A stretch of DNA of 15,956 nucleotides from Comamonadaceae bacterium (lineage in GTDB: Bacteria; Pseudomonadota; Gammaproteobacteria; Burkholderiales; Burkholderiaceae), in contig CANNNB010000027.1 of NCBI GenBank assembly GCA_947505995.1, forward strand, positions 1 through 15,956. The letters run 5' to 3'. A model generated the notes under the pieces. That model had not been told where the DNA came from. It saw nothing but the letters and a program-made list of their open reading frames with translations, and searched no databases. Positions 1 to 7,731 of this stretch are shown here, piece by piece. The stretch's first letter is position 1. Each line of letters starts with the position of its first letter. A program made the position numbers and the translations under genes.

Positions 1-1
1 C

Positions 2-820
2 CATGAAGTCCAAATTGACCCTGATGCACTGAGCAGTCACATGCGATTTGCGGGAGATGACGAAACCCGCTTGAAGGCTATTGCTCGTGCAGCAGCCAGT
101 GGCGCCAACATTGCCATGATTTCCAGAGGAGGTTATGGCCTTACTCGTCTGCTGACTCAATTGCCATACCGTGCCATTGCAAAATCGATTGACCAAGGAA
201 CCCAGTATGTGGGCTTAAGCGACTTCTCAGCCTTTCAACTGGCGGTCTATGCAAAAACGAAGCGCATCACTTGGCAAGGCCCTGCGCTGGGAGAAGATTT
301 TGGACCTGAACTTGAGCCCGATGAAATCATGCAAGCGTGCTTTGATGATTTGTGTTTAGAGCAAGGGGAGGGTACAGGGTGGCGCATGCCTGTTGAATCT
401 TTGCAAAAAACTGTCAAAGTGAACAACGCTGTGTTGTGGGGCGGCAATTTGGCGGTTCTCACTTCTATGCTGGGTACTCCTTATTTCCCAGTCGTCAAAA
501 AGGGCGTTTTATTTCTAGAAGATGTGGGAGAGCATCCTTACAAAATTGAACGCATGCTGACGCAATTGCTAAATGCTGGTGTTTTGCAAAATCAAAAGGC
601 CATTGTGTTCGGCCAATTTACAGCCTATAAGTTGCTTGCACACGATAAAGGTTTCAAACTAAAGACAGTGATTGACAGATTGCGAACGCAGCTCAAAATT
701 CCTGTTTTGACAGGGCTGCCATTTGGGCATGTTTCAACCAAAGTACTTTTGCCTATTGGCGCCAAAGTAGATTTAGCCACTGAAGGCCGAGACGCATTCT
801 TAGTTTGGGGACACATTTAA
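2..820 (+). CDS. ldcA: LD-carboxypeptidase (muramoyltetrapeptide carboxypeptidase), 5' end cut by window edge
   Basis: Serine peptidase of the S66 family, which removes the terminal D-alanine from cytoplasmic muropeptide tetrapeptides during cell-wall recycling. The frame is open to the first bases of the window with no stop, so the true start lies outside; the first internal ATG is at 41. Counting from that Met, a GGYG motif at 30-33 is followed by a GLSD nucleophile elbow (Ser60), Glu160 in a LEDVGE segment, and His230 in FGH. The Ser-Glu-His spacings of 100 and 70 residues match the Pseudomonas aeruginosa LdcA triad (115, 217, 285). By that comparison about 40 N-terminal residues are missing. 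The TAA stop overlaps the ATG of the next gene by one base (TAATG), which suggests translational coupling. Family assignment is secure; the substrate is inferred from the family. Confidence 0.93.
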   Translation, partial: HEVQIDPDALSSHMRFAGDDETRLKAIARAAASGANIAMISRGGYGLTRLLTQLPYRAIAKSIDQGTQYVGLSDFSAFQLAVYAKTKRITWQGPALGEDFGPELEPDEIMQACFDDLCLEQGEGTGWRMPVESLQKTVKVNNAVLWGGNLAVLTSMLGTPYFPVVKKGVLFLEDVGEHPYKIERMLTQLLNAGVLQNQKAIVFGQFTAYKLLAHDKGFKLKTVIDRLRTQLKIPVLTGLPFGHVSTKVLLPIGAKVDLATEGRDAFLVWGHI

Positions 821-3300
821 TGCCACAGAAAAAAATCCGATGGAGCCTCTGGTTCTTGCGTTCTGTTTTGGCCCTTGTCTTACTGGTCTTGACAGCCTTT
901 GGTGCATTTCAAGTTTATTTGCTTAAATCCATTGCACCCCTTTCAGGTCAAGCGCAATTGGCTGGCTTGTCGGCCGGTGTCGAAATCAAACGCGACGCTT
1001 CTGATGTAACGCACATTCACGCCAACACTCCCATGGATGCATGGCGTGCCATTGGTTATGTTCATGCCCAAGAGCGTGGTTGGCAATTGGCCTTCAACCG
1101 CCAAGTGATGCACGGTGAATTGTCTGAGTGGTTAGGCCCCACCACTTTAGAAACTGACAAATTGATGCGCACATTAGGCATTGTGAAAACGGCACAAGCA
1201 CAGTTTGACAAGTTACCGCCCAACACGCAGAAAGCTCTTGAAGCCTATGCAGAAGGTGTTCAAGCAGGGTATGCAAGTGCCCAATGGCGTGCTCCCGAAT
1301 TTGTCATTTTGGGCATCAATCCCTCTAATTCCATGAAGCCTTGGACTGCTGTCGACAGCGTGGGTTGGGCCTTGATGATGGCACTAGATTTGGGTGGCAA
1401 CTGGGGCAATGAATTTGCCCGTTTGATGTCTGCACAAATTCTAAACACTGAGGATTTGTGGAAACTCTTTCCACCTTACCCTGGCGAGTCGCGTGGCTCT
1501 AAAGTAGACATTGCGGCGCTGTATCAAAATTTGGGTGTGTATGCCAAAGAGGCATCACCACAAGCCAATGCCATGGCATCGCAAAAGATTTGGGCATCTA
1601 CCACTTTGGATGTGGGCGTCTTGGAAGGCAAGGGCAGTAACAACTGGGTAGTGCCGGGTCGCAATACGCAATCAGGTTTGCCATTGTTGGCCAACGACCC
1701 GCATCTGGGTTTAAGTGCGCCTGCCGTTTGGTATTTTGCAGGTTTGCATGCGCCGGCGGGGCAATTCCCCGATGGTAAGGCGCATGCGGCTTTGGATGTG
1801 GTGGGAGCCACTTTGCCTGGTCTGCCGTTTGTTGTTTTGGGTCGAACCAACAAGGCTGCATGGGGTTTCACCAACACAGGCCCTGATGTTCAAGACTTGT
1901 ATTTGGAAGCCTTGGAAGGCAAAGACAACTACCGCACACCTGAAGGCCAGAAAGCTTTTGAAACACGCAACGAAGTGATCAAAGTGAAGGGGCAGGGCGA
2001 TGTGACTCTCAAGGTTCGAAGCACCCGCCATGGCCCTGTTATTTCAGATGTTCAGCCGGCCTATTCGCAGTTTTTGAACATGGAGAAATATGCCGTTGCT
2101 TTACGCTGGTCCGCCTTGGATGTTGACAATCAAACCATCGTTGCAGGTATGGATGCGAATTTTGCAAATTCTGTCGCTGAGTTGCGTCAGGCATTTTCAA
2201 ACAACCATTCACCGATGCAAAGTGCGGTGATGGCCGACACACAAGGTCATGTACTGTTTAAAGCTGTAGGCAAAGTACCTGTCCGCTCAGCCGCGCACGA
2301 TTTGCAAGGTATGGTTCCAGCGCCAGGTTGGCTAAGCCAATACGATTGGCAGTCATGGATTCCCTACGATCAAACGCCTGAGGTCACTCAAGCAGACATT
2401 GAAAAGCGCGGCTGGCATGCCACGGCCAATCAAAAGATCTTGCCGCCTGCTTATACCCATTTTTTAACCAACGACTGGACAGGCCCTGAGCGCTTTGACC
2501 GAATTTCACAATTGATGACGTCCGACTCAAAGTTTGATGCCAACAACATGAAGGCCATGCAAGCCGATGTTCACTCTCTGGCTGCAGAACGATTGTTGCC
2601 TTTTCTACAAACATTGACATCCCAGCATGCAAAGGCCGGCCAGGCTTTGCCTATATTGAAGTCATTTAAGGGTGATATGTCCCGCGATTCGACCGGTGCT
2701 TTAATTTACGCTGTGTGGATAGACGAAGTGACTCGTGCCATCCTGATGCCCAAATTGGGTGAAACACGGTTTAAAGCCTTGTTTGGTAAACGCGCTTTTC
2801 GTCCAGCCATAGAAGGCGTATTGGCATCTCAAGACAAAACATGGTGTGGTGAGTCTGGTTGTCAAACTTTAATGAACAAGGCGCTCGACACGGCATTGGA
2901 TAAAATTGTGGCCATGCAGGGCACCAACGTGGCCGATTGGAATTGGGGTCGTGCACATCCAGCCCTCAGTGCACACAAGCCTTTTGGCAACGTCAAATTG
3001 TTGGCGCCATTTTTTGACGTTTCAGGACCAAGTGGCGGAGATAATTTCACAGTCAATGTGGGTCAATATTGGACCAGCAGCGCCACCGTTCCATTTGCGA
3101 CGCGTCATGCAGCCTCTATGCGTGCTGTCTACGATTTGTCTAACCTAGATGAGTCAGGCTTCATATACCAAACTGGCCAAAGTGGTCATCCTTTTTCTTC
3201 TCGATATCAAGACATGAAGGATGAATGGGGTCAAACCAAGTACCGTCCTTTAAGGATGTCTACGACGGGTTCAACGCAGACCTTGAAATTGATTCCCTGA
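820..3300 (+). CDS. Penicillin acylase family (Ntn-hydrolase) protein, exported or membrane-anchored
   Basis: 826-residue amidohydrolase precursor of the penicillin acylase / AHL acylase family, which cleaves itself so that an internal serine becomes the N-terminal nucleophile of the beta chain. I place that serine at residue 273, in the G-SNNW motif. An NDPH motif follows at 292-295, and a DVQD segment (356-359) resembles the calcium site of penicillin G acylase. The N-terminus has basic residues, then a hydrophobic stretch at about 9-30, so it is a signal peptide or signal anchor and the enzyme should work in the periplasm. Two cysteines five residues apart near 680 could form a disulfide. 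ATG at 820 is chosen over an in-frame TTG at 805: GGGGA lies 8 bases before the ATG, and the ATG overlaps the ldcA stop. The substrate is not readable from sequence: beta-lactams, acyl-homoserine lactones and N-acyl peptides are all possible. Confidence 0.9.
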   Translation: MPQKKIRWSLWFLRSVLALVLLVLTAFGAFQVYLLKSIAPLSGQAQLAGLSAGVEIKRDASDVTHIHANTPMDAWRAIGYVHAQERGWQLAFNRQVMHGELSEWLGPTTLETDKLMRTLGIVKTAQAQFDKLPPNTQKALEAYAEGVQAGYASAQWRAPEFVILGINPSNSMKPWTAVDSVGWALMMALDLGGNWGNEFARLMSAQILNTEDLWKLFPPYPGESRGSKVDIAALYQNLGVYAKEASPQANAMASQKIWASTTLDVGVLEGKGSNNWVVPGRNTQSGLPLLANDPHLGLSAPAVWYFAGLHAPAGQFPDGKAHAALDVVGATLPGLPFVVLGRTNKAAWGFTNTGPDVQDLYLEALEGKDNYRTPEGQKAFETRNEVIKVKGQGDVTLKVRSTRHGPVISDVQPAYSQFLNMEKYAVALRWSALDVDNQTIVAGMDANFANSVAELRQAFSNNHSPMQSAVMADTQGHVLFKAVGKVPVRSAAHDLQGMVPAPGWLSQYDWQSWIPYDQTPEVTQADIEKRGWHATANQKILPPAYTHFLTNDWTGPERFDRISQLMTSDSKFDANNMKAMQADVHSLAAERLLPFLQTLTSQHAKAGQALPILKSFKGDMSRDSTGALIYAVWIDEVTRAILMPKLGETRFKALFGKRAFRPAIEGVLASQDKTWCGESGCQTLMNKALDTALDKIVAMQGTNVADWNWGRAHPALSAHKPFGNVKLLAPFFDVSGPSGGDNFTVNVGQYWTSSATVPFATRHAASMRAVYDLSNLDESGFIYQTGQSGHPFSSRYQDMKDEWGQTKYRPLRMSTTGSTQTLKLIP

Positions 3301-3306
3301 TTAGCC

Positions 3307-3326
3307 ATGGCTCTTATAGGGGCCAT
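3307..3326 (+). terminator. Possible weak terminator hairpin after the acylase gene
   Basis: Seven-base inverted repeat: ATGGCTC at 3307-3313 pairs with GGGCCAT at 3320-3326 (one G-U pair), with a six-base loop. It begins 7 bases after the acylase stop codon. The following bases (TCTTGTAGTCTG) are only moderately T-rich, so it is a poor intrinsic terminator and could be a simple 3'-end hairpin. Confidence 0.35.
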
Positions 3327-3346
3327 TCTTGTAGTCTGCTTATTAC

Positions 3347-3375
3347 TTAACATAATATACATCGTATAAAGTTAA
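3347..3375. repeat. Nested AT-rich inverted repeat, operator-like
   Basis: Inner arms TATAC (3356-3360) and GTATA (3364-3368) flank a 3-base centre. Outer arms TTAAC (3347-3351) and GTTAA (3371-3375) surround them with unequal spacers of 4 and 2 bases. The site lies between two convergent genes, where an operator would not be expected. No binding protein can be named from sequence. Confidence 0.35.
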
Positions 3376-3453
3376 TAAAGCGTTCAAATTCCCTGTTTGG
3401 CCAGATAAGATCAGCAGCAGCTTCTCTTGAAATCAAGCGCAACCGTAGCTGAC

Positions 3454-4131
3454 TTACTTCGGGCTACTTTGGGCGTCAGAGACATTCATAGCGGCTTGAA
3501 GCAATTTAATGGCGTCAGGTCGACTGCCTTGAACAGCAAAATCTAATGCAGTAAATCCCAATTGATTCTTTAAATTCAGATCAGCACCCTCAGACAACAA
3601 CAATCTGACTGCTTTTTCATTGCCATACCGAGCTGCCATCATCAATGGCGTGGTGCCATTAGGAGACTCAGCATCAATGTAGGCACTTTCATCCAATAAC
3701 AATTGAATGATGGACGCATGACCACCTGTTGCGGCGTAATGCAAGGATGTCCAACCTGGATGATTGATGTCTGCATCACGCTGAATTAGCATTTTGGCAA
3801 GTCCTAGGTCACCTTTTAAGCAAACCAACATCAGGGGCGTTTCTCCATGGCTGTTGCGAACATTCACATTGGATTTGGGGTGTTTAGCTATCAACTCAAA
3901 TGATTTCACAGACCCAAGCTTGAGGCTGCCAAGGATGGCGCTTTCTCCGTTTAAATCAACAGTATTGGGGTCAAATCCACGTTCAAATAAGCTCGAAATG
4001 ACTTTAACTTCATCTTTTCGGATGGCGTTGAAAAAATCTTCGTAGGACCCTGCAAAGCTCAATGACGAATTTAAATAAATAACAATTAAAACAAAGCTTT
4101 TTATTAATTTTTTAAAGTATTTTATGAGCAT
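3454..4131 (-). CDS. Exported ankyrin-repeat protein
   Basis: 225-residue protein with an N-terminal signal peptide: lysines at 4-11, a hydrophobic core at about 12-25, and a likely cleavage after SFA at about residue 27. The rest is about four to five ankyrin repeats, with typical signatures such as GETPLM, WTSLHYAA, GTTPLMMAA and GFTALDFA. Ankyrin repeats bind proteins and have no catalytic activity; the likely location is the periplasm. It starts 8 bases after the tatD stop, so it is probably the last gene of the mltG-tmk-holB-tatD operon. No clear ribosome binding site precedes the ATG, so coupling to tatD is plausible. Base composition is odd: sampled lines are near 35-42% GC against roughly 50% in neighbours, and the signal-peptide region is extremely AT-rich. 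The partner and role are unknown. Confidence 0.88.
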   Translation of the reverse strand: MLIKYFKKLIKSFVLIVIYLNSSLSFAGSYEDFFNAIRKDEVKVISSLFERGFDPNTVDLNGESAILGSLKLGSVKSFELIAKHPKSNVNVRNSHGETPLMLVCLKGDLGLAKMLIQRDADINHPGWTSLHYAATGGHASIIQLLLDESAYIDAESPNGTTPLMMAARYGNEKAVRLLLSEGADLNLKNQLGFTALDFAVQGSRPDAIKLLQAAMNVSDAQSSPK

Positions 4132-4139
4132 AAAACTGG

Positions 4140-4952
4140 TTATGAAATGGCGTTTAACTTTGGAAATAAGCGATCGAAATTGGCACTTGTCAGCTCACCC
4201 ATTTGCTCGGGTGTCATACCCCTTAGTTCTGACAAAATTTTTGCGACAAACGGAACATATGAGGGGTTATTGGTCTTGCCGCGGTAAGGAACGGGGGCCA
4301 AATATGGGCTGTCGGTTTCAATCAGCATTCGATCAAGGGGCATCCACGCAGCAACATCCCTCAATTCTTGGGCTGTCTTGAAGGTCAAGATGCCCGAAAA
4401 GGAGATGTAAAAGCCCAAATCCAGGGCCGCCTTGGCCACGGCTTGAGTTTCAGTGAAACAGTGAAACACACCACCAGCACTGCTCGCGTCCCCTACTTCG
4501 CCCTCTTCTTTCAAAATGCGAAGCGTGTCATCGGAAGAAGAACGGGTGTGAATCACCATGGGAAGCTGAATTTGGCGCGCTGCTTTAATGTGATTCCTAA
4601 ATCGTTCGCGCTGCCATTCCATATCGTCAATGCTGCGGCCACCTTTACGCTCTGCCATCTGATAATAATCAAGTCCTGTTTCTCCGATGGCTATGACTCT
4701 GGGCAGTTGGCCTTTTTCGACCAAGTCTTGAACCGTTGGTTCATAAATGTCTTCATTGTCTGGATGAACGCCGACTGTGCTCCAAAAATTGTCGTACGTC
4801 TTCGCCAAATGGTGCACTTGGTCAAATTCTTCCATGGTGGTGCAAATGCACAAAGCACGTGTCACATGCGCATCGTGCATTTTTTGGCGAATCTCCGGCA
4901 ACTGCGAAACCAGTTCAGGAAAAGACAGATGGCAATGAGAGTCTGTGTACAT
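4140..4952 (-). CDS. tatD: TatD family metal-dependent hydrolase (deoxyribonuclease)
   Basis: 270-residue TIM-barrel metallohydrolase of the amidohydrolase superfamily; characterised TatD proteins are metal-dependent 3'-5' DNases or RNases with roles in nucleic-acid repair or quality control. The metal-binding set is complete: DSHCH (His6, His8), GETGLDYY (Glu91), VIHTR (His135), FHCF (His164) and ETDSPY (Asp214). Length is close to the family norm (about 260). The ATG lies one base after the holB stop, which indicates cotranscription and probably coupled translation, since no strong ribosome binding site is visible. It may correspond to the YcfH/YjjV-type paralogue seen beside holB in many proteobacteria rather than to E. 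coli TatD itself. Confidence 0.92.
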   Translation of the reverse strand: MYTDSHCHLSFPELVSQLPEIRQKMHDAHVTRALCICTTMEEFDQVHHLAKTYDNFWSTVGVHPDNEDIYEPTVQDLVEKGQLPRVIAIGETGLDYYQMAERKGGRSIDDMEWQRERFRNHIKAARQIQLPMVIHTRSSSDDTLRILKEEGEVGDASSAGGVFHCFTETQAVAKAALDLGFYISFSGILTFKTAQELRDVAAWMPLDRMLIETDSPYLAPVPYRGKTNNPSYVPFVAKILSELRGMTPEQMGELTSANFDRLFPKLNAIS

Positions 4953-4953
4953 G

Positions 4954-5958
4954 TTAGGTGGGTCTGTTCATCACTTCTCGCGCTTCAGTGCACAGCGCTT
5001 CAAGCATGAGACCCGCATTGAATGGGTGCTCAGAAGTTTTAGCAGCCTGCGACAAGCGTTTAAACCAAGCAGTGAGTTGAGCGGAAGAAGCTTTCAATTT
5101 GGGAAGGTCTTCTTCATTGAAATAACGCAAGCTGGTATGCGTGTGAACCATGAGCAAATCGTGACATAACTTTTGCAAGGCATCAATCAATTCTGACGGA
5201 GTCAAGTCGGAACAATGCGATGAGTCTCCCATCATCATGGCCTTGGGAAACTTAGACCACCAAGCCATGGTCTGACCTAAATTGCGTTGCTTCAAAACTT
5301 CATCGGGTCGACCACCAGCGGCTTTAAGAAGCGCATGCGCATCGCCAGATGACAACCCTTGACTTTGCAGCCAAGACACAGCTTCCGGGGTCGATGGCCA
5401 GGCCATGGTGTGACTCAAGCAACGGCTTCGAATGGTGGGCAGCAGTTGGTGCGCAGCCTCTGTGGCCAACACAAATTTCACATCGCCAGGTGGCTCTTCT
5501 AACGTTTTCAGCATGGCATTGGCGGTGATACGGTTCATCCGCTCGGCAGGAAAAACCAAGACAGCTTTCCCCTTGCCCCGTGCATTGGTGCGCTGTGAAA
5601 ACTCGATGGCATCCCGCATGGCATCAATGCGAATTTCTTTGCTGGGCTTGCGAGTTTTATTGTCAATTTCAGACTGCGCTTTTTCGCTCAAGGGCCAACC
5701 CAAGGCGAGCAAAATAGTTTCTGGCATGAGCACAAACAAGTCAGCATGCGTATGCACACAAAGAGCGTGACAACTGCCGCAATGGCCACAAGCTCCTTGC
5801 GTCAACGCGGTATCAGACTCGCACAACCAAGCGCTGACCATGGCTGTTGCCAATTCGTATTGACCCAAACCAGAAGGGCCATGAAGCAGCCATGCATGGC
5901 CTTTCTGCGAAAGCAAAGCCAGCGTTTGTTTTTGAATCCAAGGGGCCAAGTCAATCAT
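4954..5958 (-). CDS. holB: DNA polymerase III subunit delta prime (clamp loader)
   Basis: 334 residues, close to the E. coli delta prime length. Delta prime is the stator subunit of the clamp loader that places the beta sliding clamp on primed DNA. The AAA+-like N-domain has a degenerate P-loop, GPSGLGQYE at 27-35, with Gln33 where an ATP-binding lysine would be; loss of ATP binding is normal for this subunit. A zinc site is visible as Cys46, Cys57, Cys60 and Cys63, spaced much like the E. coli ligands. The SRC motif (178-180) that serves as an arginine finger for the neighbouring subunit is present. The ATG overlaps the tmk stop (ATGA, 4 bases). tatD follows after one base, with no pilZ between. 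Confidence 0.94.
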   Translation of the reverse strand: MIDLAPWIQKQTLALLSQKGHAWLLHGPSGLGQYELATAMVSAWLCESDTALTQGACGHCGSCHALCVHTHADLFVLMPETILLALGWPLSEKAQSEIDNKTRKPSKEIRIDAMRDAIEFSQRTNARGKGKAVLVFPAERMNRITANAMLKTLEEPPGDVKFVLATEAAHQLLPTIRSRCLSHTMAWPSTPEAVSWLQSQGLSSGDAHALLKAAGGRPDEVLKQRNLGQTMAWWSKFPKAMMMGDSSHCSDLTPSELIDALQKLCHDLLMVHTHTSLRYFNEEDLPKLKASSAQLTAWFKRLSQAAKTSEHPFNAGLMLEALCTEAREVMNRPT

Positions 5959-6587
5959 TTGGCATAGGCCTTTTCAACGGCTTTCAATACATCGGCCCAA
6001 ACTGCATCACGCGATTGGTCAGCGGGGATTTGCGCAAATCTTGAGGGCGCTTCTTGCATTCTTTTGGCATAGCCTGCCCTCACAGCTTGAAAAAAAGATT
6101 GAGGTTGCGATTCAAATTTATCAGGCACACGAGCCGTACTTAAACGTTCAGCCGCAACAGCGGGTGGCAGGTCAAACCAAATGGTGAGATCGGGCTGCCG
6201 TAACGCGCTTGCAGGCACCTGCTGAACCATCTTTTCGAGTACTTTCAAAACCTCCCAGTCGAAACCGCGACCCCCGCCTTGATAAGCAAAAGTAGCATCG
6301 GTAAACCGATCACACAGAACCACTTCACCGCGCGCAAGTGCAGGCTCAATGACATTGACCAAATGTTCTCGTCTGGCTGCAAACATCAGCAAGGCTTCTG
6401 TCAAGGGGTCCATTGACTCGTGCAATGCCAACTCGCGAAACTTTTCAGCCAGGGGTGTGCCGCCAGGCTCGCGTGTGAGCGTGACCACATGGCCGCGACT
6501 TTTGAACCACAGGGCCAAGCCCTGAATGTGGGTTGACTTACCGGCACCATCAATGCCTTCAAAACTGATAAACCAGGCTTGGCTCAT
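5955..6587 (-). CDS. tmk: Thymidylate kinase
   Basis: 210-residue dTMP kinase, phosphorylating dTMP to dTDP in the cytoplasm as an essential step of dTTP synthesis. Visible motifs are the P-loop GIDGAGKST at 11-19, REPGGTP starting at Arg39, the DRF segment at 93-95, and AYQGGGRG at 101-108, which belongs to the thymidine-binding region. The LID region (about 148-162) has fewer basic residues than in the E. coli enzyme. The ATG lies three bases after the mltG stop; an AGGA sequence inside the end of mltG provides a suitable ribosome binding site. The 3' end overlaps holB by four bases. Length and motifs leave little doubt. Confidence 0.96.
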   Translation of the reverse strand: MSQAWFISFEGIDGAGKSTHIQGLALWFKSRGHVVTLTREPGGTPLAEKFRELALHESMDPLTEALLMFAARREHLVNVIEPALARGEVVLCDRFTDATFAYQGGGRGFDWEVLKVLEKMVQQVPASALRQPDLTIWFDLPPAVAAERLSTARVPDKFESQPQSFFQAVRAGYAKRMQEAPSRFAQIPADQSRDAVWADVLKAVEKAYAK

Positions 6588-6590
6588 GAA

Positions 6591-7673
6591 TCATGGATCC
6601 TGTTTGGAAATTCCGCGTTGGTATTTGTTCACCGCGTTATTGTGCTCGTTCAGCGACAGGCTGAAATGGCTGCTGCCATCGCCTTTCGCCACAAAATAAA
6701 GAAAGTTGGAAGGTGCAGGCTCAATGGCCGCCCTCAACGCTGCCTTTCCTGGCATGGCAATGGGTGTGGGCGGCAGTCCTGCCCGCGTATAGGTGTTGTA
6801 TGGGGTGTCTGTGCGCAAGTCAACCCGCCTTAAGTTACCGTCAAAGGCATCGCCCAAACCGTAGATCACAGTGGGGTCGGTTTGAAGGCGCATGCCAATT
6901 CTGAGCCGATTGTGAAACACAGCCGATATCAATGGACGATCGCTGGCACGGCCCGTTTCTTTTTCAACAATGCTGGCCAAAATAAGCAACTCATCGGGGC
7001 TGCCAAGTGCCAAGCTTGCAGGCTTTTGCGCCCAGACCTTGGCTAACTGTCGGTCCATGGCTTTAAGGGCTCGATTCATGACAGCCAGGTCGGTGGAGCC
7101 TTTGGCGTAGCTGTAGGTATCGGGATAGAAACGTCCTTCAGGGTGCACATTGGGTCGGCCCAATTGCGCCATGATTTGGGCATCCGACATGCCTTGTGTA
7201 CTTGATTTCATTTTGTCAGCCTTGGCCAACGCTAGCTTCAACTGCTTGAAGGTCCATCCCTCCACCAGAGTGACATACCGCAAACTTTCCTCACCTCGGG
7301 CCAACATGTCAAGAAACATCCTGGGGGACATTTCTGGGGTGATCTCGTAATTACCGGCTTTGATGGATCGGTCTTGCCCCGACAGCCTGAACCACAATAA
7401 AAGCAAAGTGGGTGACACATCTGCTCCGGCATCTGCAACGGCTTGGGCCACGCCCTTGGGAGAGGTTCCCGGCTCTATAGATAAATCAAGCACTTGATTG
7501 CTGGGTGAAGCGCTCAAAATTTGAGGTTTGAAACCCATGGGCAATTGGAGCCAACCCAAAGCCCCCGCCAAAATGGCCATCCCCATCAAAATTGACAAGG
7601 TCAGAAATGCGCCCCACGAACGTTTTTTTCGTGAAGTATTGCTTTTTCGAGCTTTAGAAGCGGGGCGACTCAA
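6591..7673 (-). CDS. mltG: Endolytic murein transglycosylase MltG
   Basis: 360-residue YceG-family lytic transglycosylase, which cleaves nascent glycan strands in the periplasm and is thought to set their length. A basic N-terminus is followed by one membrane segment at about 21-43, then a LysM-like region (about 62-130) and the catalytic domain. The motif ASIVEKET contains the catalytic glutamate (Glu237 by comparison with E. coli Glu218), followed by LRIGMRLQTDPTVIYG. The start is TTG at 7673: an in-frame TGA lies eight codons upstream with no ATG or GTG between, the next ATG lies inside the membrane segment, and AAAGGA stands 8 bases before the TTG. It is the first gene of the operon with tmk, holB, tatD and the ankyrin gene. 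Confidence 0.94.
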   Translation of the reverse strand: MSRPASKARKSNTSRKKRSWGAFLTLSILMGMAILAGALGWLQLPMGFKPQILSASPSNQVLDLSIEPGTSPKGVAQAVADAGADVSPTLLLLWFRLSGQDRSIKAGNYEITPEMSPRMFLDMLARGEESLRYVTLVEGWTFKQLKLALAKADKMKSSTQGMSDAQIMAQLGRPNVHPEGRFYPDTYSYAKGSTDLAVMNRALKAMDRQLAKVWAQKPASLALGSPDELLILASIVEKETGRASDRPLISAVFHNRLRIGMRLQTDPTVIYGLGDAFDGNLRRVDLRTDTPYNTYTRAGLPPTPIAMPGKAALRAAIEPAPSNFLYFVAKGDGSSHFSLSLNEHNNAVNKYQRGISKQDP

Positions 7674-7702
7674 ACCTTGATTCCTTTGGGTTTCTCAGAG
7701 AG

Positions 7703-7731
7703 ATCATAATTCAGGCATGGACTTGATTGAA
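7703..7731 (-). promoter_or_regulatory. Candidate sigma-70 promoter for the mltG operon
   Basis: On the minus strand, TATGAT (7708-7703) matches five of six -10 bases, and TTCAAT (7731-7726) is a weak -35 (three of six) with a 17-base spacer. Transcription would begin near 7696, leaving a leader of about 22 bases that contains the AAAGGA ribosome binding site. The -35 lies inside the first codons of ygfZ. The call rests on position and the -10 match. Confidence 0.4.

Noticed and set aside
805..819. TTG at 805 as the acylase start
   Set aside because: ATG at 820 has a GGGGA ribosome binding site at good spacing and overlaps the ldcA stop. The five extra residues look like read-through of ldcA sequence.
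3426..3437. CTTGA-AA-TCAAG palindrome as a terminator for the ankyrin gene
   Set aside because: A two-base loop cannot form a proper hairpin and no T-tract follows on the minus strand.
4368..5009. 213-codon open frame on the plus strand
   Set aside because: It lies opposite tatD and the end of holB, which have complete catalytic motifs. Its translation shows no recognisable domain, so it is a shadow of the real genes.
5850..5885. Missing P-loop lysine in holB read as gene damage
   Set aside because: Delta prime subunits normally have a degenerate nucleotide site; the zinc cysteines and SRC motif are intact.
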